From Planctomycetota bacterium (lineage in GTDB: Bacteria > Planctomycetota > UBA1135 > UBA2386), in contig JANQJF010000111.1 of NCBI GenBank assembly GCA_028281765.1, positions 62,001 through 126,000 of the forward strand: a DNA stretch of 64,000 bases. Reading direction: 5' to 3'. Below, piece by piece: positions 17,226 to 26,418 of this stretch. The notes beneath the pieces are model-generated. The model was not told the origin of the DNA. It saw only the letters and a list, made by a program, of their open reading frames with translations, and searched no databases. A program made the translations under genes and the position numbers. The first letter of the stretch is position 1. The number at the start of each line of letters is the position of its first letter.

Positions 17226-17780
17226 CTACCCGCTCGGATCCCCCATGTGCATCGGCGGCCCAGCTTCCCTCCGCCGCAGCATCAGCACGATCAACATCCC
17301 CGCGAACCCCGCCATGACCGTGTCCACAACCGCGAAGATCATCGGCACGAACGGCGCGGTCTCCACGACCGTGTCGATCATCGCCTCCTTCTCCTCGTCC
17401 GTCATCGGCGTGCCGGAACTCGCGATGCTCTGCTCCACGGCTTCGCGCGCCGACTCCTCGACGAGTCCCGGGTCGATCGTCTGCGATGCGATCGCGGCGA
17501 AGAGGATCGTGCCGAGACCCACTCCGATGAACGACACCGTGAATCCCTGGCCCGGCGTCAGGAACGGATCTCGCTGACGCGCGACCAGCGCCGTGAATCC
17601 GCCGTAAGGCAACCAGGACATCGGCAGCAGGCAGCAGCACGACGCGACGCTGAGCGCGCCGTGTAGGTGCGACACGAGGAACAACACGCTGGTCGCGATG
17701 AAGCTCAGCGCGGCGCCAGCCGCGATCGGCATCGCCCACGACGGGGGAGGCGCCTGCGTCGGATCGTAAGGGTCGGTCAC
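17226..17780 (-). CDS. Small membrane protein of unknown function
   Basis: A 184-residue protein with four hydrophobic segments (about residues 16-40, 45-68, 78-100 and 140-165) separated by an acidic loop (SAREAVEQSIASSG then DEEKEA). A CCC cluster sits in the second segment. It resembles DUF4199-type proteins only in general layout. The start is a GTG at 17780, 10 bp after the stop of the upstream DUF2752 gene, so the two are likely co-transcribed. Confidence 0.6.
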   Translation of the reverse strand: MTDPYDPTQAPPPSWAMPIAAGAALSFIATSVLFLVSHLHGALSVASCCCLLPMSWLPYGGFTALVARQRDPFLTPGQGFTVSFIGVGLGTILFAAIASQTIDPGLVEESAREAVEQSIASSGTPMTDEEKEAMIDTVVETAPFVPMIFAVVDTVMAGFAGMLIVLMLRRREAGPPMHMGDPSG

Positions 17781-17790
17781 GCGGCGGATG

Positions 17791-18270
17791 CTACTCGGCC
17801 CAGGTGAGCCATTTGTAGAGCCACGACAGCAAGAACACCGCGACGCCGATCAGCAGCATCTTCGGATACGGCCACATGCTGATACGCTCGACGAGCGAGC
17901 GGCCCCGGACCAGGCTGTGCAGCGCGAGACCACCGAACGCGATCCCGAGCAGCGCCAGCAACGCGCCGAACGGCTGCGTGACGAACGCGCGCCAGGGCGA
18001 CAGGTGCACCAGGTGCGCCGCGGCCGTCGTGCAACCGCACGTCGGACAAGGGATGCCATACTGCGAAGGCCACGCGCATCGCGCCATGCCGAGCTGCTCG
18101 TGCGTGCCATGACCTCGCGCGTCCGGATCGACTCCGAGCAGCAGCCACACGATGAGGACCGTGATTGCAATCGCGACGAGCGCGACGAAACGGTCGGTGG
18201 CGGGCACACGAGTTTGCGGTTCAGCCAAGTCGAGCAGATTACCACCCCGTCGTCCCAGGCCGACATGCAC
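17791..18270 (-). CDS. DUF2752 membrane protein
   Basis: A protein of up to 159 residues with the DUF2752 signature CPTCGCTTAAAHL, followed by FGALLALLGIAFGGLA and a terminal hydrophobic helix. Three membrane segments are likely. The family is common in Bacteroidetes and Planctomycetes and has no established function; the paired Cys residues next to the membrane suggest metal or redox chemistry, which is speculative. The start is uncertain: the ATG at 18270 lies inside the putative promoter of the divergent gene, and a TTG at 18227 would remove that conflict without touching the conserved domain. Confidence 0.75.
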   Translation of the reverse strand: MHVGLGRRGGNLLDLAEPQTRVPATDRFVALVAIAITVLIVWLLLGVDPDARGHGTHEQLGMARCAWPSQYGIPCPTCGCTTAAAHLVHLSPWRAFVTQPFGALLALLGIAFGGLALHSLVRGRSLVERISMWPYPKMLLIGVAVFLLSWLYKWLTWAE

Positions 18271-18289
18271 GCAAGCGGATTGCTATTCT
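18260..18289 (+). promoter_or_regulatory. Putative promoter of the secreted propeller gene
   Basis: CCGACA at 18260-18265 and TATTCT at 18284-18289 with an 18-bp spacer, 44 bp upstream of the ATG at 18334. The same CCGACA, 18-bp spacer and TAnnCT arrangement occurs before the gene at 43041. A GGAGG ribosome site at 18324-18328 follows. The prediction is by eye only. Confidence 0.3.
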
Positions 18290-18333
18290 CTTCGCCAGTC
18301 GCCCCTGCCCCGGAATTGGAACTGGAGGGTCTC

Positions 18334-19728
18334 ATGACTCGCAAACTCCTTCTCGCAACCGCTCTCCTCACCACCGGTCTCTCCGCGCAGACAGACCCCT
18401 TCCCGGACGCCGGTTGGTATTCGATCGACGGCGCCGTCACGCGCATGCTGACGAATGGTGAAATCGTCGCGCAGGCTCCGACGACCAACGCCGACGGCGT
18501 CTACCCGGCTCCGGACGGACAGGTCTGGATCACCGTGGGTCTCGTCAAGCGGATCGACTTCTCGTCCGGCGCGCCCGTGATCACGACGCTACCCGCGCCG
18601 GCCACGAACGCGCAGGCCGCGGCGGTTTGCTTCGCGCTCGACGGCACGGCCTGGATCGCTTGGAACAGCGAGGTGTGGCAGACCACGGCGAACGGCGTCG
18701 TTCTCCAGCAGATTCCGACCCACATCGGGGCACGCGACGCGTGCTTCGACTCGGAAGGCATCCTTTGGATCGTCCACAGCGACGGCATCCTGACTCGGCT
18801 CGATCCCGCCACCGGCACGATGACCGAGACCGACCTCTTCCCGCAGATCGGCGCCCAGCTCGTTTCCGGTATGCGCGCCGCACCGGACACCGGCAACGGC
18901 GGCTGCCTGTGGGTATCGGCCGATCCGCGCGCGCTGATCCGCGTGGACTGCTCGACCGGTCTCGTGACCAACAGCTTCGAGTTCGGCGACTGGACGATCA
19001 CCGGCGAACACATCTCGCGCCCGAGCATCGACCGGCTGGGTCGTCCATGGGTCGGCACCACGGTCACGGGACGCGTCTACGTGCTGCAGGCCTCCGGACT
19101 CGGCGTCGCCAACTCGTTCAACCTCTACCCGTCGCAGATCCGGGCGATCGACATCTCCGGGGAAGGCGAACCGATGATCCAGCGCTACGACGTCGTGTCG
19201 TTCTCGACGACGATCGAAACGCTCGACCCGATCACCGGGGCCGTGCGTTCACGGATCACCCCAGGCTTCGTGCGCTCGCGCGATCCTTTCCGCTTCCATC
19301 GGGCGCTCGTCTACGACCGCGATTCCGATACCGACGGCGACCTGACGCCGAACGGGGCGGAAACCCAGTTCGGCAGCCACCCGTACGACCCGCAGGACAG
19401 GCTTCCCAACCGACTCCGCGCCGCGGCGGGCTCGCAGCAACTCGGGGGGCTCGTGCGCTTGCAGATTCCGGCCGCCGGCTACCCGTACACGCTTCTCTTC
19501 GGCTTCGGCCGCAGCAGCAGCGGAGTCCCGGTGCCCGGCATTCTCGGCGAGTTCCTGCTCGACCCGACGTCTCTGCTCCCCGTGACGTCCCCGGGCTTCC
19601 TCGAACTGCCGATGCCGACCGACCCGAGCTTCGCCGGGCTCGCGTTCTACTCGCAGGCGTTCGTGCCTGGGGCCGGGCCGATCCCCGCCGCGTTCACGAA
19701 CGTCGTGAACCTCCGCGTCTTCCAGTAG
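18334..19728 (+). CDS. Secreted beta-propeller (Vgb/NHL-like) protein
   Basis: A 464-residue protein with signal peptide MTRKLLLATALLTTGLSAQ. The body contains repeated strands resembling streptogramin-lyase or NHL blades (DGQVWITVGLV, DGTAWIAWNSE, EGILWIVHSDG, GCLWVSADPR, RPWVGTTVTG). A Ca-binding-like DSDTDGDLTPNGAE follows at about residues 330-345, and the last ~105 residues match the C-terminal region shared among secreted proteins here. No lyase catalytic residues were identified, so an enzymatic role is not claimed. The ATG at 18334 has a well-placed GGAGG, which fixes the start against longer upstream reading. Confidence 0.8.
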   Translation: MTRKLLLATALLTTGLSAQTDPFPDAGWYSIDGAVTRMLTNGEIVAQAPTTNADGVYPAPDGQVWITVGLVKRIDFSSGAPVITTLPAPATNAQAAAVCFALDGTAWIAWNSEVWQTTANGVVLQQIPTHIGARDACFDSEGILWIVHSDGILTRLDPATGTMTETDLFPQIGAQLVSGMRAAPDTGNGGCLWVSADPRALIRVDCSTGLVTNSFEFGDWTITGEHISRPSIDRLGRPWVGTTVTGRVYVLQASGLGVANSFNLYPSQIRAIDISGEGEPMIQRYDVVSFSTTIETLDPITGAVRSRITPGFVRSRDPFRFHRALVYDRDSDTDGDLTPNGAETQFGSHPYDPQDRLPNRLRAAAGSQQLGGLVRLQIPAAGYPYTLLFGFGRSSSGVPVPGILGEFLLDPTSLLPVTSPGFLELPMPTDPSFAGLAFYSQAFVPGAGPIPAAFTNVVNLRVFQ

Positions 19729-19843
19729 TGACGGGCGCGCGGTGTCCGGTTCCGCAACAGTCACTGGCTGAGCCCTGCGAACCGGTGCCGCCACACGCCT
19801 ACTTCTCTACATCGCGACACCGCCGTTTCTCGATAGGTGCTCC

Positions 19844-20914
19844 ATGCGCCTCTCGACCGGCAAACTGCTCGCACTCGCGACCTGCGGCCTGATCCTGGCT
19901 CTCGTCGCGGGCGAAATGCTCGCCCGCATTGTCTACTACGGCGTGCACGGCTCGCGGTCGCTCGCCCTCAGCGAGTTCGCGGAGAACGCGAACGAATCCG
20001 CGCCAAGCCGCATCGTCGAGCCGCGCAAGCCGCTCCCGACGCGTGCCGATCGCGAACGAGCCGCGCACGCGCTCTACGAAGAAGCGGGACGCACGCTCCT
20101 GAGTGAGTTCCAGGGACATTTCCGAACCGCGTTCGAAGAGCTCGCCGAGGCGGTGCAGGTTGACGGTGCGAAACTGGCGGTAGCCTACATCCCAGCCCCG
20201 CCGGGCCGTGAGATCCTGACCAAGTCGAACCGCGTGTTCTTCCGCGGGCTCGCCAACCGCTACAGCGCGGGGTTCCTCGATCTCGGCGACGCGCTTCAGG
20301 AGCACGAGCCGGAGCACGTCTACCTGCTGCCGGAGGACGAGCACCTGTCTCGCCTCGGCAACCAGATCGTCGCGCGCGAACTCGCGAACTGGCTGCCGCA
20401 GTTCTTGCCGGAGAAGCCACGGCGCTCGCAAGCGTCGCAGGGCCCGTATCCACGGCTCGGCGACAACGACCCGGACACTCAGAAACACGACGGTCGTGGC
20501 TGGTCGCTCTACCAAGCACGGATCAATGGCCAGGGATTGAGACGTCCGTCCGACCTGCTCTATCCGAAGCGTGGCCATCACGTGCTGCTCCTCGGAGACT
20601 CTTTCACCTACGGCGTCTACCTCGCAAGGGAGCACACGTACGCGCACATGCTCGATCGCCGGCTCCAGGCCGCGATCGTCCTCAACGCGGGCGTCTGCGG
20701 CTACACGATCACGGACGAGGCCGCGCTGTACCGAGAACGCGCGACGCAGGCGGACGCCGACGTCGTCGTGCTGCAGCTCTACGACAACGACCTGACCGAC
20801 ATGTTCTCGTATCTGCGCAACCGGCAAGCGCGCGATCGCAAAAGTCGCCGCTATCGCCGATCCGTCGCCGAAGAAGAGTTCTTCGGTCGGCTCGGGGCGG
20901 CAAAGCCGCGCTGA
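19844..20914 (+). CDS. SGNH-hydrolase-like protein with permuted halves
   Basis: A 356-residue protein with an N-terminal membrane anchor (residues 8-30). Residues ~85-188 look like the carboxy half of an SGNH hydrolase: LAVAYIPAPP, FLDLGDAL, then LPEDEHLSRLGN holding the Asp165-His167 pair (block V). Residues ~215-330 look like the amino half: INGQGLRRP, LLLGDSFTYG with nucleophile Ser253 (block I), NAGVCGY (block II) and QLYDNDL with Asn315 (block III). The expected order is reversed, so this is either a circularly permuted domain or a fusion of two incomplete ones. A role in acyl transfer or hydrolysis at the cell envelope is inferred from the family. The next gene is convergent, 12 bp away. 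Confidence 0.7.
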   Translation: MRLSTGKLLALATCGLILALVAGEMLARIVYYGVHGSRSLALSEFAENANESAPSRIVEPRKPLPTRADRERAAHALYEEAGRTLLSEFQGHFRTAFEELAEAVQVDGAKLAVAYIPAPPGREILTKSNRVFFRGLANRYSAGFLDLGDALQEHEPEHVYLLPEDEHLSRLGNQIVARELANWLPQFLPEKPRRSQASQGPYPRLGDNDPDTQKHDGRGWSLYQARINGQGLRRPSDLLYPKRGHHVLLLGDSFTYGVYLAREHTYAHMLDRRLQAAIVLNAGVCGYTITDEAALYRERATQADADVVVLQLYDNDLTDMFSYLRNRQARDRKSRRYRRSVAEEEFFGRLGAAKPR

Positions 20915-20926
20915 GCAGCGGAACGT

Positions 20927-21469
20927 CTACGAGAAGTCGTAGACGTATGCGAGCTTCTCCTTCTGGACGATCGCGTATGAAAGGTTCTTGAGCAGACTGA
21001 GCTCTTCGCTGCCCTCGAACTGCAACCCACGGACGACCGGGTTCTGCATGATGAAGTACTTGCGACCCGGACCGCGCGACGGCTCGTACGCGCCGGACTC
21101 GACGTTGCCCGCGAGTTCGAGCTGCACGGTGCCGCTGTAGAACGCGCGAATCCGCACGGTCTTCTCGTTTTCCGCGAGGATGCGCTGCTGCTGGTCACCC
21201 GCGACGTCGACGAGCTCGTGCGCGAGCACGATCTGGTCGGTGTTCACGAGCACTCGCGGCGTGCGAACGACCTCGCGGCCCTTCAGCGACACCATCATCG
21301 CGTCTTCGATCGCGAGGAAGCGTCGCTCGACGTCCTCGAGCATCTTGGACAGTCGATGGCACTTGTTCGCCAACCGACCTTTGATCAGGAAGGCATCGGT
21401 GAGGAACAGGTCCTCGACGAACACCGGGGCTGCGCTCGAGCCCTTTTGGCTGGGATCCGTATCCATCAT
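20927..21469 (-). CDS. Uncharacterised protein
   Basis: A 180-residue soluble protein without signal peptide or membrane segment. The amino part (FVEDLFLTDAFLIKGRL, then RLSKMLEDVERRFLAIEDA) suggests a small beta domain with a helix. The second part (LVNTDQIVLAHELVD, then VRIRAFYSGTVQLELAG and FIMQNPVVRGL) suggests a PilZ-like beta barrel, but the PilZ RxxxR and NxSxxG motifs are absent. I do not recognise the family with confidence. Two ATG codons in a row (21469, 21466) are both possible starts. It lies 36 bp upstream of folC on the same strand. Confidence 0.6.
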   Translation of the reverse strand: MMDTDPSQKGSSAAPVFVEDLFLTDAFLIKGRLANKCHRLSKMLEDVERRFLAIEDAMMVSLKGREVVRTPRVLVNTDQIVLAHELVDVAGDQQQRILAENEKTVRIRAFYSGTVQLELAGNVESGAYEPSRGPGRKYFIMQNPVVRGLQFEGSEELSLLKNLSYAIVQKEKLAYVYDFS

Positions 21470-21505
21470 CTATGCCGTTGGAATCGGCATTGGGGCGGGG
21501 CCAAC

Positions 21506-22780
21506 TCAAGGGTGCCGGGCGAGCCGGCTCCGAACCTCGCCGGCGAGGTAGAACGACCCCGTGACAACGGAGGGTCCGCGCCGCCCGGGCTCCAGCAGGC
21601 GCAGCCCGTCCGCGGCGTCGACCGCGATCCGAACGGAAGCGCCACGGGCCTCCAGCCACTCGCCGAGTTCGTCGCTCGACTCGCACGCCGTGCCCGCGAT
21701 CTCGGTGACGACGAAGGAGTCCGCGATCGGAATCAGGACCTCGAGACACTCCCTCCAGCGCTTGCCACGCGCGATCGCGAAGAGAACGTCAACACGCTGA
21801 GCACCGAACCGCCGTCGCATCTCGTCCGCCAGGAGCGCCGTCGACGCCGGCGTGTGCGCACCGTCGAGCACGATCGGTCCATCGAACACTTCGAAGCACG
21901 CAGGGGACCGCGGCCGGGCGATGCGGGCCGGCAACGCATACCCGGCATACAGAGTTCGCAGACACGCCCAGGCCAGCGCAACCGCACGCACCTCGTACGC
22001 CGGCGCGCCGTCGATGCGCACCTCGGCTCGTTCACCGTCCCGATGCCAGAGGGACGCGACGAGATCACTGCCGTCGAACGACGGTTCGCCCGCGCCGAAG
22101 TCGCGACCGAACACCTCCAAGTGACATCCGACCTCGGCCGCGTGCCGCTCGGCGACCTCGAGCGCCCCGCCATCCACCGCGGTGAACCCGATCCCGCCCG
22201 GTCGAAACACGTGCGCCTTCTCGGCGGCGATCGCTTCGACCGTGTCGCCGAGCAGCTCCGTGTGCTCCAGCTCGACCGAGGTGAGGATCGACGCGTCGAC
22301 CGGAACGGCCGTTGTCGCGTCCAGGCGCCCACCGAGCCCGACCTCGAGCACCCCGAACTCCACGCCGTAACGATCGAAACAGCCGAGCGACGCCGCGGTC
22401 ATGACCTCGAAGAAACTCGTCGTGATGCCGCCCGTCCGCGCGTGGTCCAAAACCGCGGTCAGCTCTTGGGTCAGCAGCGACTCGGACACGTTCTCGCCAT
22501 CGAGGACGACCCGCTCGAGCACGGTTTCGACGTGCGGCGACATGTACACGCCCGTCCGAGCCGCCGGCGGCGCGAGGGCCGCAAGGTATCTCGAAGTCGT
22601 GCCCTTCCCCTTGGATCCGCCGACCTGGACGAGCCGTGGCGGCGGCTCCGGCGCGCCTGGCCGCTCGAGCAGGCGACGCATGCTCTCGAGCCCGAATCGC
22701 ACCCGATCCGGCCGATCCCGTTCGTAGTTGGTCAAGTCCGCGCACAGCGCGGCGATGCGGTCGGTCGCGGTTTCGGACAC
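21506..22780 (-). CDS. folC: Folylpolyglutamate synthase / dihydrofolate synthase
   Basis: A 424-residue Mur-ligase-type enzyme that adds glutamate to folates. It shows the ATP loop VGGSKGKGTTS, the SPHVETVLER segment, FFEVMTAAS, the metal-binding EVGLGGRLDATT, and the C-terminal domain opening VLDGAHTPAS. The length is normal. A GTG at 22780 is chosen as start because it gives a typical ~45-residue lead to the ATP loop; the open frame farther upstream lacks family sequence and runs into the promoter region of the divergent esterase gene. Confidence 0.9.
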   Translation of the reverse strand: MSETATDRIAALCADLTNYERDRPDRVRFGLESMRRLLERPGAPEPPPRLVQVGGSKGKGTTSRYLAALAPPAARTGVYMSPHVETVLERVVLDGENVSESLLTQELTAVLDHARTGGITTSFFEVMTAASLGCFDRYGVEFGVLEVGLGGRLDATTAVPVDASILTSVELEHTELLGDTVEAIAAEKAHVFRPGGIGFTAVDGGALEVAERHAAEVGCHLEVFGRDFGAGEPSFDGSDLVASLWHRDGERAEVRIDGAPAYEVRAVALAWACLRTLYAGYALPARIARPRSPACFEVFDGPIVLDGAHTPASTALLADEMRRRFGAQRVDVLFAIARGKRWRECLEVLIPIADSFVVTEIAGTACESSDELGEWLEARGASVRIAVDAADGLRLLEPGRRGPSVVTGSFYLAGEVRSRLARHP

Positions 22781-22878
22781 GGAGGCAGGGTAGCAGCCAA
22801 ATGTGGACCCGCGAACAGGGCGAGGACGTAAGATCCCCGGCCAGCCGCCACCCCTCCCCCGCACCCCGAGGAAACGAG

Positions 22879-23889
22879 ATGCTGCGAAGCCTCACGATCG
22901 CCCTGACCATCGCCGCGTTTGCCGCGGACGCGACCGGCCAACGCCGTCGCGGCTCGAAGCCCAAGCTCGAGAACTTCACGACCCGCCTCGGCGACTTCGA
23001 GAGCAAGGCGCTCGGCGAGCGCGACTCCGTCTATCGCGTCTTCCTGCCCAAGGGTTACGACGACAAGGCGAACAAGGACACGCGCTATCCGCTCGTGATC
23101 TGGCTCCACGGCATGTGGGAGGATCACGACCGTTTCTACACGCGCGGCGGCGCCAAGGTGCTCGACAAGCTCCGCGGCGAGGACGAGATTCCCGAGATGG
23201 TCGTCGTGTGCGCGAACGGCAGCCGTTCTTCGTTCTACATCAACGGCGCGGCGAAGGGTACGGCCTACGAGGACCTGATCGCGAAGGATCTGCTCGAACA
23301 CTGCGACGAGACCTATCGCATCAAGGCCGAGCACACCTCGCGCGCGATCGTCGGCGTGAGCATGGGCGGCTACGGCGCGCTGAAGATCGCGTTCAAGCAC
23401 CCGCAATCGTTCGGAGTCGTGGCCGCGCACAGCGCCGCGATCCTGCCGCGTGACCCGAAGAAGCTCGACGAAGCGTTCCCGTGGCTCGAGCGCTGGGGCG
23501 GCGCCCAGAAGGCGATCGGGTCGATCTTCGGCAAGGAGATCACGACCGAGAAGTGGAACGCCGAGAACGTCCTGTGCATCGCGGAGGCCCTCGAACCGAA
23601 GCGGCTCCACGGTCTGAAGATCTACCTCGACTGCGGGGACGCAGACTCCTACGGCTTCTTCGCTCCGAACCAGGAGCTCGTGAAGACGCTCGAGAAGCGC
23701 AAGATCAAGCACACCTGGCGCGCCGTAGAGGGCGGGCAGCACGGCTGGCGCCGGGGCTACAACCAGGAAGCAATCCCGAACTCGCTGCGGTTCGTCGCCG
23801 CGAGTTTCACGGTGCAGCGCGCGACCTCGGGCCTCGGCGGCCTGTTCGGCACCGGCGCCGAGGACAAGAAAGATCCACAGCGCAAGTAG
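22879..23889 (+). CDS. Secreted alpha/beta-hydrolase (esterase D-like)
   Basis: A 336-residue protein with an N-terminal signal-like segment (residues 1-20, ending near ATGQ). The fold is that of esterase D / Fes-type hydrolases: LVIWLHGMW (oxyanion region), the nucleophile elbow GVSMGGYG, an acidic residue in DCGDADSYGF and His in GGQHGW, forming a Ser-Asp-His triad. The last ~25 residues are Gly- and charge-rich. It could hydrolyse acyl or ferulate-type esters outside the cell; the substrate is unknown. The ATG at 22879 is preceded by GAGGAAACGA and begins the signal peptide, so the longer upstream frame is not used. Confidence 0.85.
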   Translation: MLRSLTIALTIAAFAADATGQRRRGSKPKLENFTTRLGDFESKALGERDSVYRVFLPKGYDDKANKDTRYPLVIWLHGMWEDHDRFYTRGGAKVLDKLRGEDEIPEMVVVCANGSRSSFYINGAAKGTAYEDLIAKDLLEHCDETYRIKAEHTSRAIVGVSMGGYGALKIAFKHPQSFGVVAAHSAAILPRDPKKLDEAFPWLERWGGAQKAIGSIFGKEITTEKWNAENVLCIAEALEPKRLHGLKIYLDCGDADSYGFFAPNQELVKTLEKRKIKHTWRAVEGGQHGWRRGYNQEAIPNSLRFVAASFTVQRATSGLGGLFGTGAEDKKDPQRK

Positions 23890-23979
23890 CCGCTGAGAAG
23901 GCGATTACGGGCTTCTCCACGCGGTTTTCCCGAACCCCGGCGCACACTTCGCCGATGATGGGACTAGGGAGATCTGACG

Positions 23980-24411
23980 ATGTTTTCGCTCGAGCACAGG
24001 GTCCGCGTCTTCGTGTTCCAGTTTCTGGAGAACGACGTCCAATACCTACTGCTCCGGCAGAGGCCCCGGGAAGAGTGGCCGCTGGGCCCCGTCGTCGGGC
24101 CGATCGGCCTCGACGAGGGCATCCAGGACGCGATCGTGCGCGAGGTCCGCGAGGAAACCGGGATCCGCAAACCGCACCACATCATCGACCTCTCCGAGCC
24201 GACCAAAGAGCTGTTCGGCGAGGACGTCGGCCTCGTGGAGTGGCCGTTCGCCTATCAGGCGGGCGTTCCGGGCGAGCCGAGCCCGGGAATTATTCCCGGG
24301 CCGATGGTGGGCGAGTTCCGCTGGATGTCCTTCGAACAGGCCTTCCAGAACGTCGGGAACGCCAGCGATCGCGAGGCATTGATCCGATTGCGATTGGATC
24401 TGAACGGCTGA
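23980..24411 (+). CDS. Nudix hydrolase
   Basis: A 143-residue protein with a complete Nudix box, GX5EX7REVREETGI, at residues ~40-62 (G-P-I-G-L-D-E then REVREETG). The first strands VRVFVFQFL and YLLLRQRP precede it as expected. It should hydrolyse a nucleoside diphosphate linked to another group; a dATP or dihydroneopterin triphosphate pyrophosphatase type is possible, but the substrate cannot be read from the sequence. AGGGAGA 10 bp upstream supports the ATG at 23980. Confidence 0.9.
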   Translation: MFSLEHRVRVFVFQFLENDVQYLLLRQRPREEWPLGPVVGPIGLDEGIQDAIVREVREETGIRKPHHIIDLSEPTKELFGEDVGLVEWPFAYQAGVPGEPSPGIIPGPMVGEFRWMSFEQAFQNVGNASDREALIRLRLDLNG

Positions 24412-24549
24412 TTGCCTCTCCGCGTATCAGACGGGACCGAAAACAGACGAAGTCCCCGGGCGAATTTGTCGTAGGAGCCGCAAACTCACCCTTGTCGGGT
24501 CGGCCCACGCGCTAGACCCTCCCGGACCCCGCTCCTCAACGTTCCCCCA

Positions 24550-24957
24550 ATGAAGCAAGACCAGGACACCGACGTTCGCGAGAACGGCGGCGGCGCCGCC
24601 TCCGGCGATGAACCGATCACCGGCGACGGACGCCTTCCCAGCTCTGCGATGCGCAGCTACGCGCTGCTCACGCCCGACCTCAAGAACCTCTACTTCGGCT
24701 TCTACAAGGCCACGTATGGCAAGACGAAGCTCGACCTGAAGACGAAGGAGTTCGTCGCCATCGCCGCCTCGCTCTCGCTGGGCTGCAAGGGCTGCCTCGA
24801 GGGGCACCTGAAGAAGGCGAAGAAAGAAGGTGCGACCGCGGAGGAGATCTCCGAGGTCATCGCCGTCACCCTCGGCGTCGCCGCGGCGTCGATCGTCGAC
24901 CGGTCGGACATCGCCAACTTCCACCTCGGCGGCCTGTTCGAGAAACCCGCCGAGTAG
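24550..24957 (+). CDS. AhpD-like / carboxymuconolactone decarboxylase family protein
   Basis: A 135-residue helical protein with the redox motif CKGCLEGH (Cys79, Cys82, His86) typical of AhpD-type alkylhydroperoxidases. The preceding LDLKTKEFVAIAASLSLG and following ATAEEISEVIAVTLGV are family hallmarks. The first 30 residues are acidic and probably disordered. A thiol-based antioxidant role is likely. It is a single gene flanked by gaps of about 100-140 bp with nothing recognisable in them. Confidence 0.88.
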   Translation: MKQDQDTDVRENGGGAASGDEPITGDGRLPSSAMRSYALLTPDLKNLYFGFYKATYGKTKLDLKTKEFVAIAASLSLGCKGCLEGHLKKAKKEGATAEEISEVIAVTLGVAAASIVDRSDIANFHLGGLFEKPAE

Positions 24958-25059
24958 CGTCGCCGCGGCGTTGAAAGCGCCAGCGGCGAACCCGAAACGG
25001 AGATTCTCCGTTATCCTTCGCGGAGGTCGCGCCGCGCTCGCTCGGCGCGCCGAATCGAG

Positions 25060-26418
25060 ATGCCGCAATCACCGCGTAATCCACTGGCCCTGGCCGATTG
25101 GTGGAAGGTCTTCGCGATGGGCACCGTGCTCGCGGGGCTCATCTTCCTGACCTTCTTCTACGACTACGGGCCCACGATCCCGCTCGGGGAAGGTCCACCG
25201 GTCGAACGGACGCGCGTGCAGACTCCGGTGCTCGATCTCGCGCAGCTCGCGCTCGCGCGGGACGGCACCCGGGCCGAGCGTCTCATCATCGAGCCGAAGC
25301 CGCTCGCGCACCTGCTCGAGAAGTCGATCGACATCGTGCCGCGCGTCGCGAAAGCGCTCGGGATGCCCGAGCACCCGCTGCTGATCGAAGACGTGCGCGC
25401 CAACCCGGCGAGCCATCGAGGTCAATACCTCTGGTACAAGGGCAAGCTGCGCTACCTGTCGCGCGGCAAGGCCGGTCACCCGCGGCGCGGCTACAAGATC
25501 TACGAAGGCTGGCTGACGACGGACGAGGGCGACGACGTGCTGTTCCGCGTGTCGCTCGAACCGCGTGATATCCGGGTCGGCGAGTATGTCCGTATCGAGG
25601 GCTTCTTCATGAAGCTCTACGACAGCAACGATCTGCCGCGCGCCGACCGCGTGCCGGTAATCGTCGGGCCCGAGCTGTTCTCCGACTTCCCGAACTGGAA
25701 CCCGGTCGCCGAGGTCGACGAGAAGATCCTCGACTCGGTCCAGGACGACATCTACGACGCGTTCGGCAACCCGATCGTCGACGGTCCCGTGTGGGACGGC
25801 CTGCTCGAATCGCAGTACCTGCCGCTGTGGCACATGGCGAGCCACGCGCTGACGCGCACGCCGACGCTCACACGCCGTCAGTGGCGCAAGACTCGCCCGT
25901 TCAACACGAAGGAGCAGCTCGACAAGGTCAAGCACGGCGAGTTCGCACGCGGGACGCCAGTCCGCTTGCTCGGCTCGTTCGTGAAAGGCCACGAGTGGGA
26001 AGCGCGCCCGAACCCCGTCGGCATCAAGACCTGGGCGCAGGTGTGGATGCAGGTGCGGGACCTCGGCGGGAAGGCGCTACCGGTTTGGATCCCGAATCCG
26101 ATCGGCAAGATCAGCTACAACCAATCGCTCGAGGTCAAGGCGTACTACTTCCGGCGGATGATGTTCGAGTCGCCGGACGGCGGGCGCTTCACGCCCGTGT
26201 TCGTCGCCGACGAATTGCACCGCTACACGCCGGACCCCCCGCACCCGACCACGGCGATCGTGCAGTGGTCCTTCGTCGGCCTGATCGCCGCCGTCGTGCT
26301 GCTGTTCGTGTTCTTGGCGCGCCGCGACCGCCAGCGCAATCGAGTGCACCTCGTAGAGATGGACGAGCGCCGCCGCCGCCGCCGAGAGCGCGCCACCCTC
26401 GCAAGCGAGCAGGCGTGA
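25060..26418 (+). CDS. Membrane-anchored protein of unknown function
   Basis: A 452-residue protein with a membrane segment near each end (about 15-35, VFAMGTVLAGLIFLTFFYDY, and about 397-420, VGLIAAVVLLFVFLA) and a short, very Arg-rich cytoplasmic tail. The ~360 residues between appear to be an extracytoplasmic beta-rich region with two OB-like stretches (RGQYLWYKGKLRYLS and GTPVRLLGSFVKGHEW). No known catalytic motif was found. Its TGA stop overlaps the GTG start of aroB (GTGA), so the two are translationally coupled, though no link to shikimate synthesis is evident. Confidence 0.65.
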   Translation: MPQSPRNPLALADWWKVFAMGTVLAGLIFLTFFYDYGPTIPLGEGPPVERTRVQTPVLDLAQLALARDGTRAERLIIEPKPLAHLLEKSIDIVPRVAKALGMPEHPLLIEDVRANPASHRGQYLWYKGKLRYLSRGKAGHPRRGYKIYEGWLTTDEGDDVLFRVSLEPRDIRVGEYVRIEGFFMKLYDSNDLPRADRVPVIVGPELFSDFPNWNPVAEVDEKILDSVQDDIYDAFGNPIVDGPVWDGLLESQYLPLWHMASHALTRTPTLTRRQWRKTRPFNTKEQLDKVKHGEFARGTPVRLLGSFVKGHEWEARPNPVGIKTWAQVWMQVRDLGGKALPVWIPNPIGKISYNQSLEVKAYYFRRMMFESPDGGRFTPVFVADELHRYTPDPPHPTTAIVQWSFVGLIAAVVLLFVFLARRDRQRNRVHLVEMDERRRRRRERATLASEQA

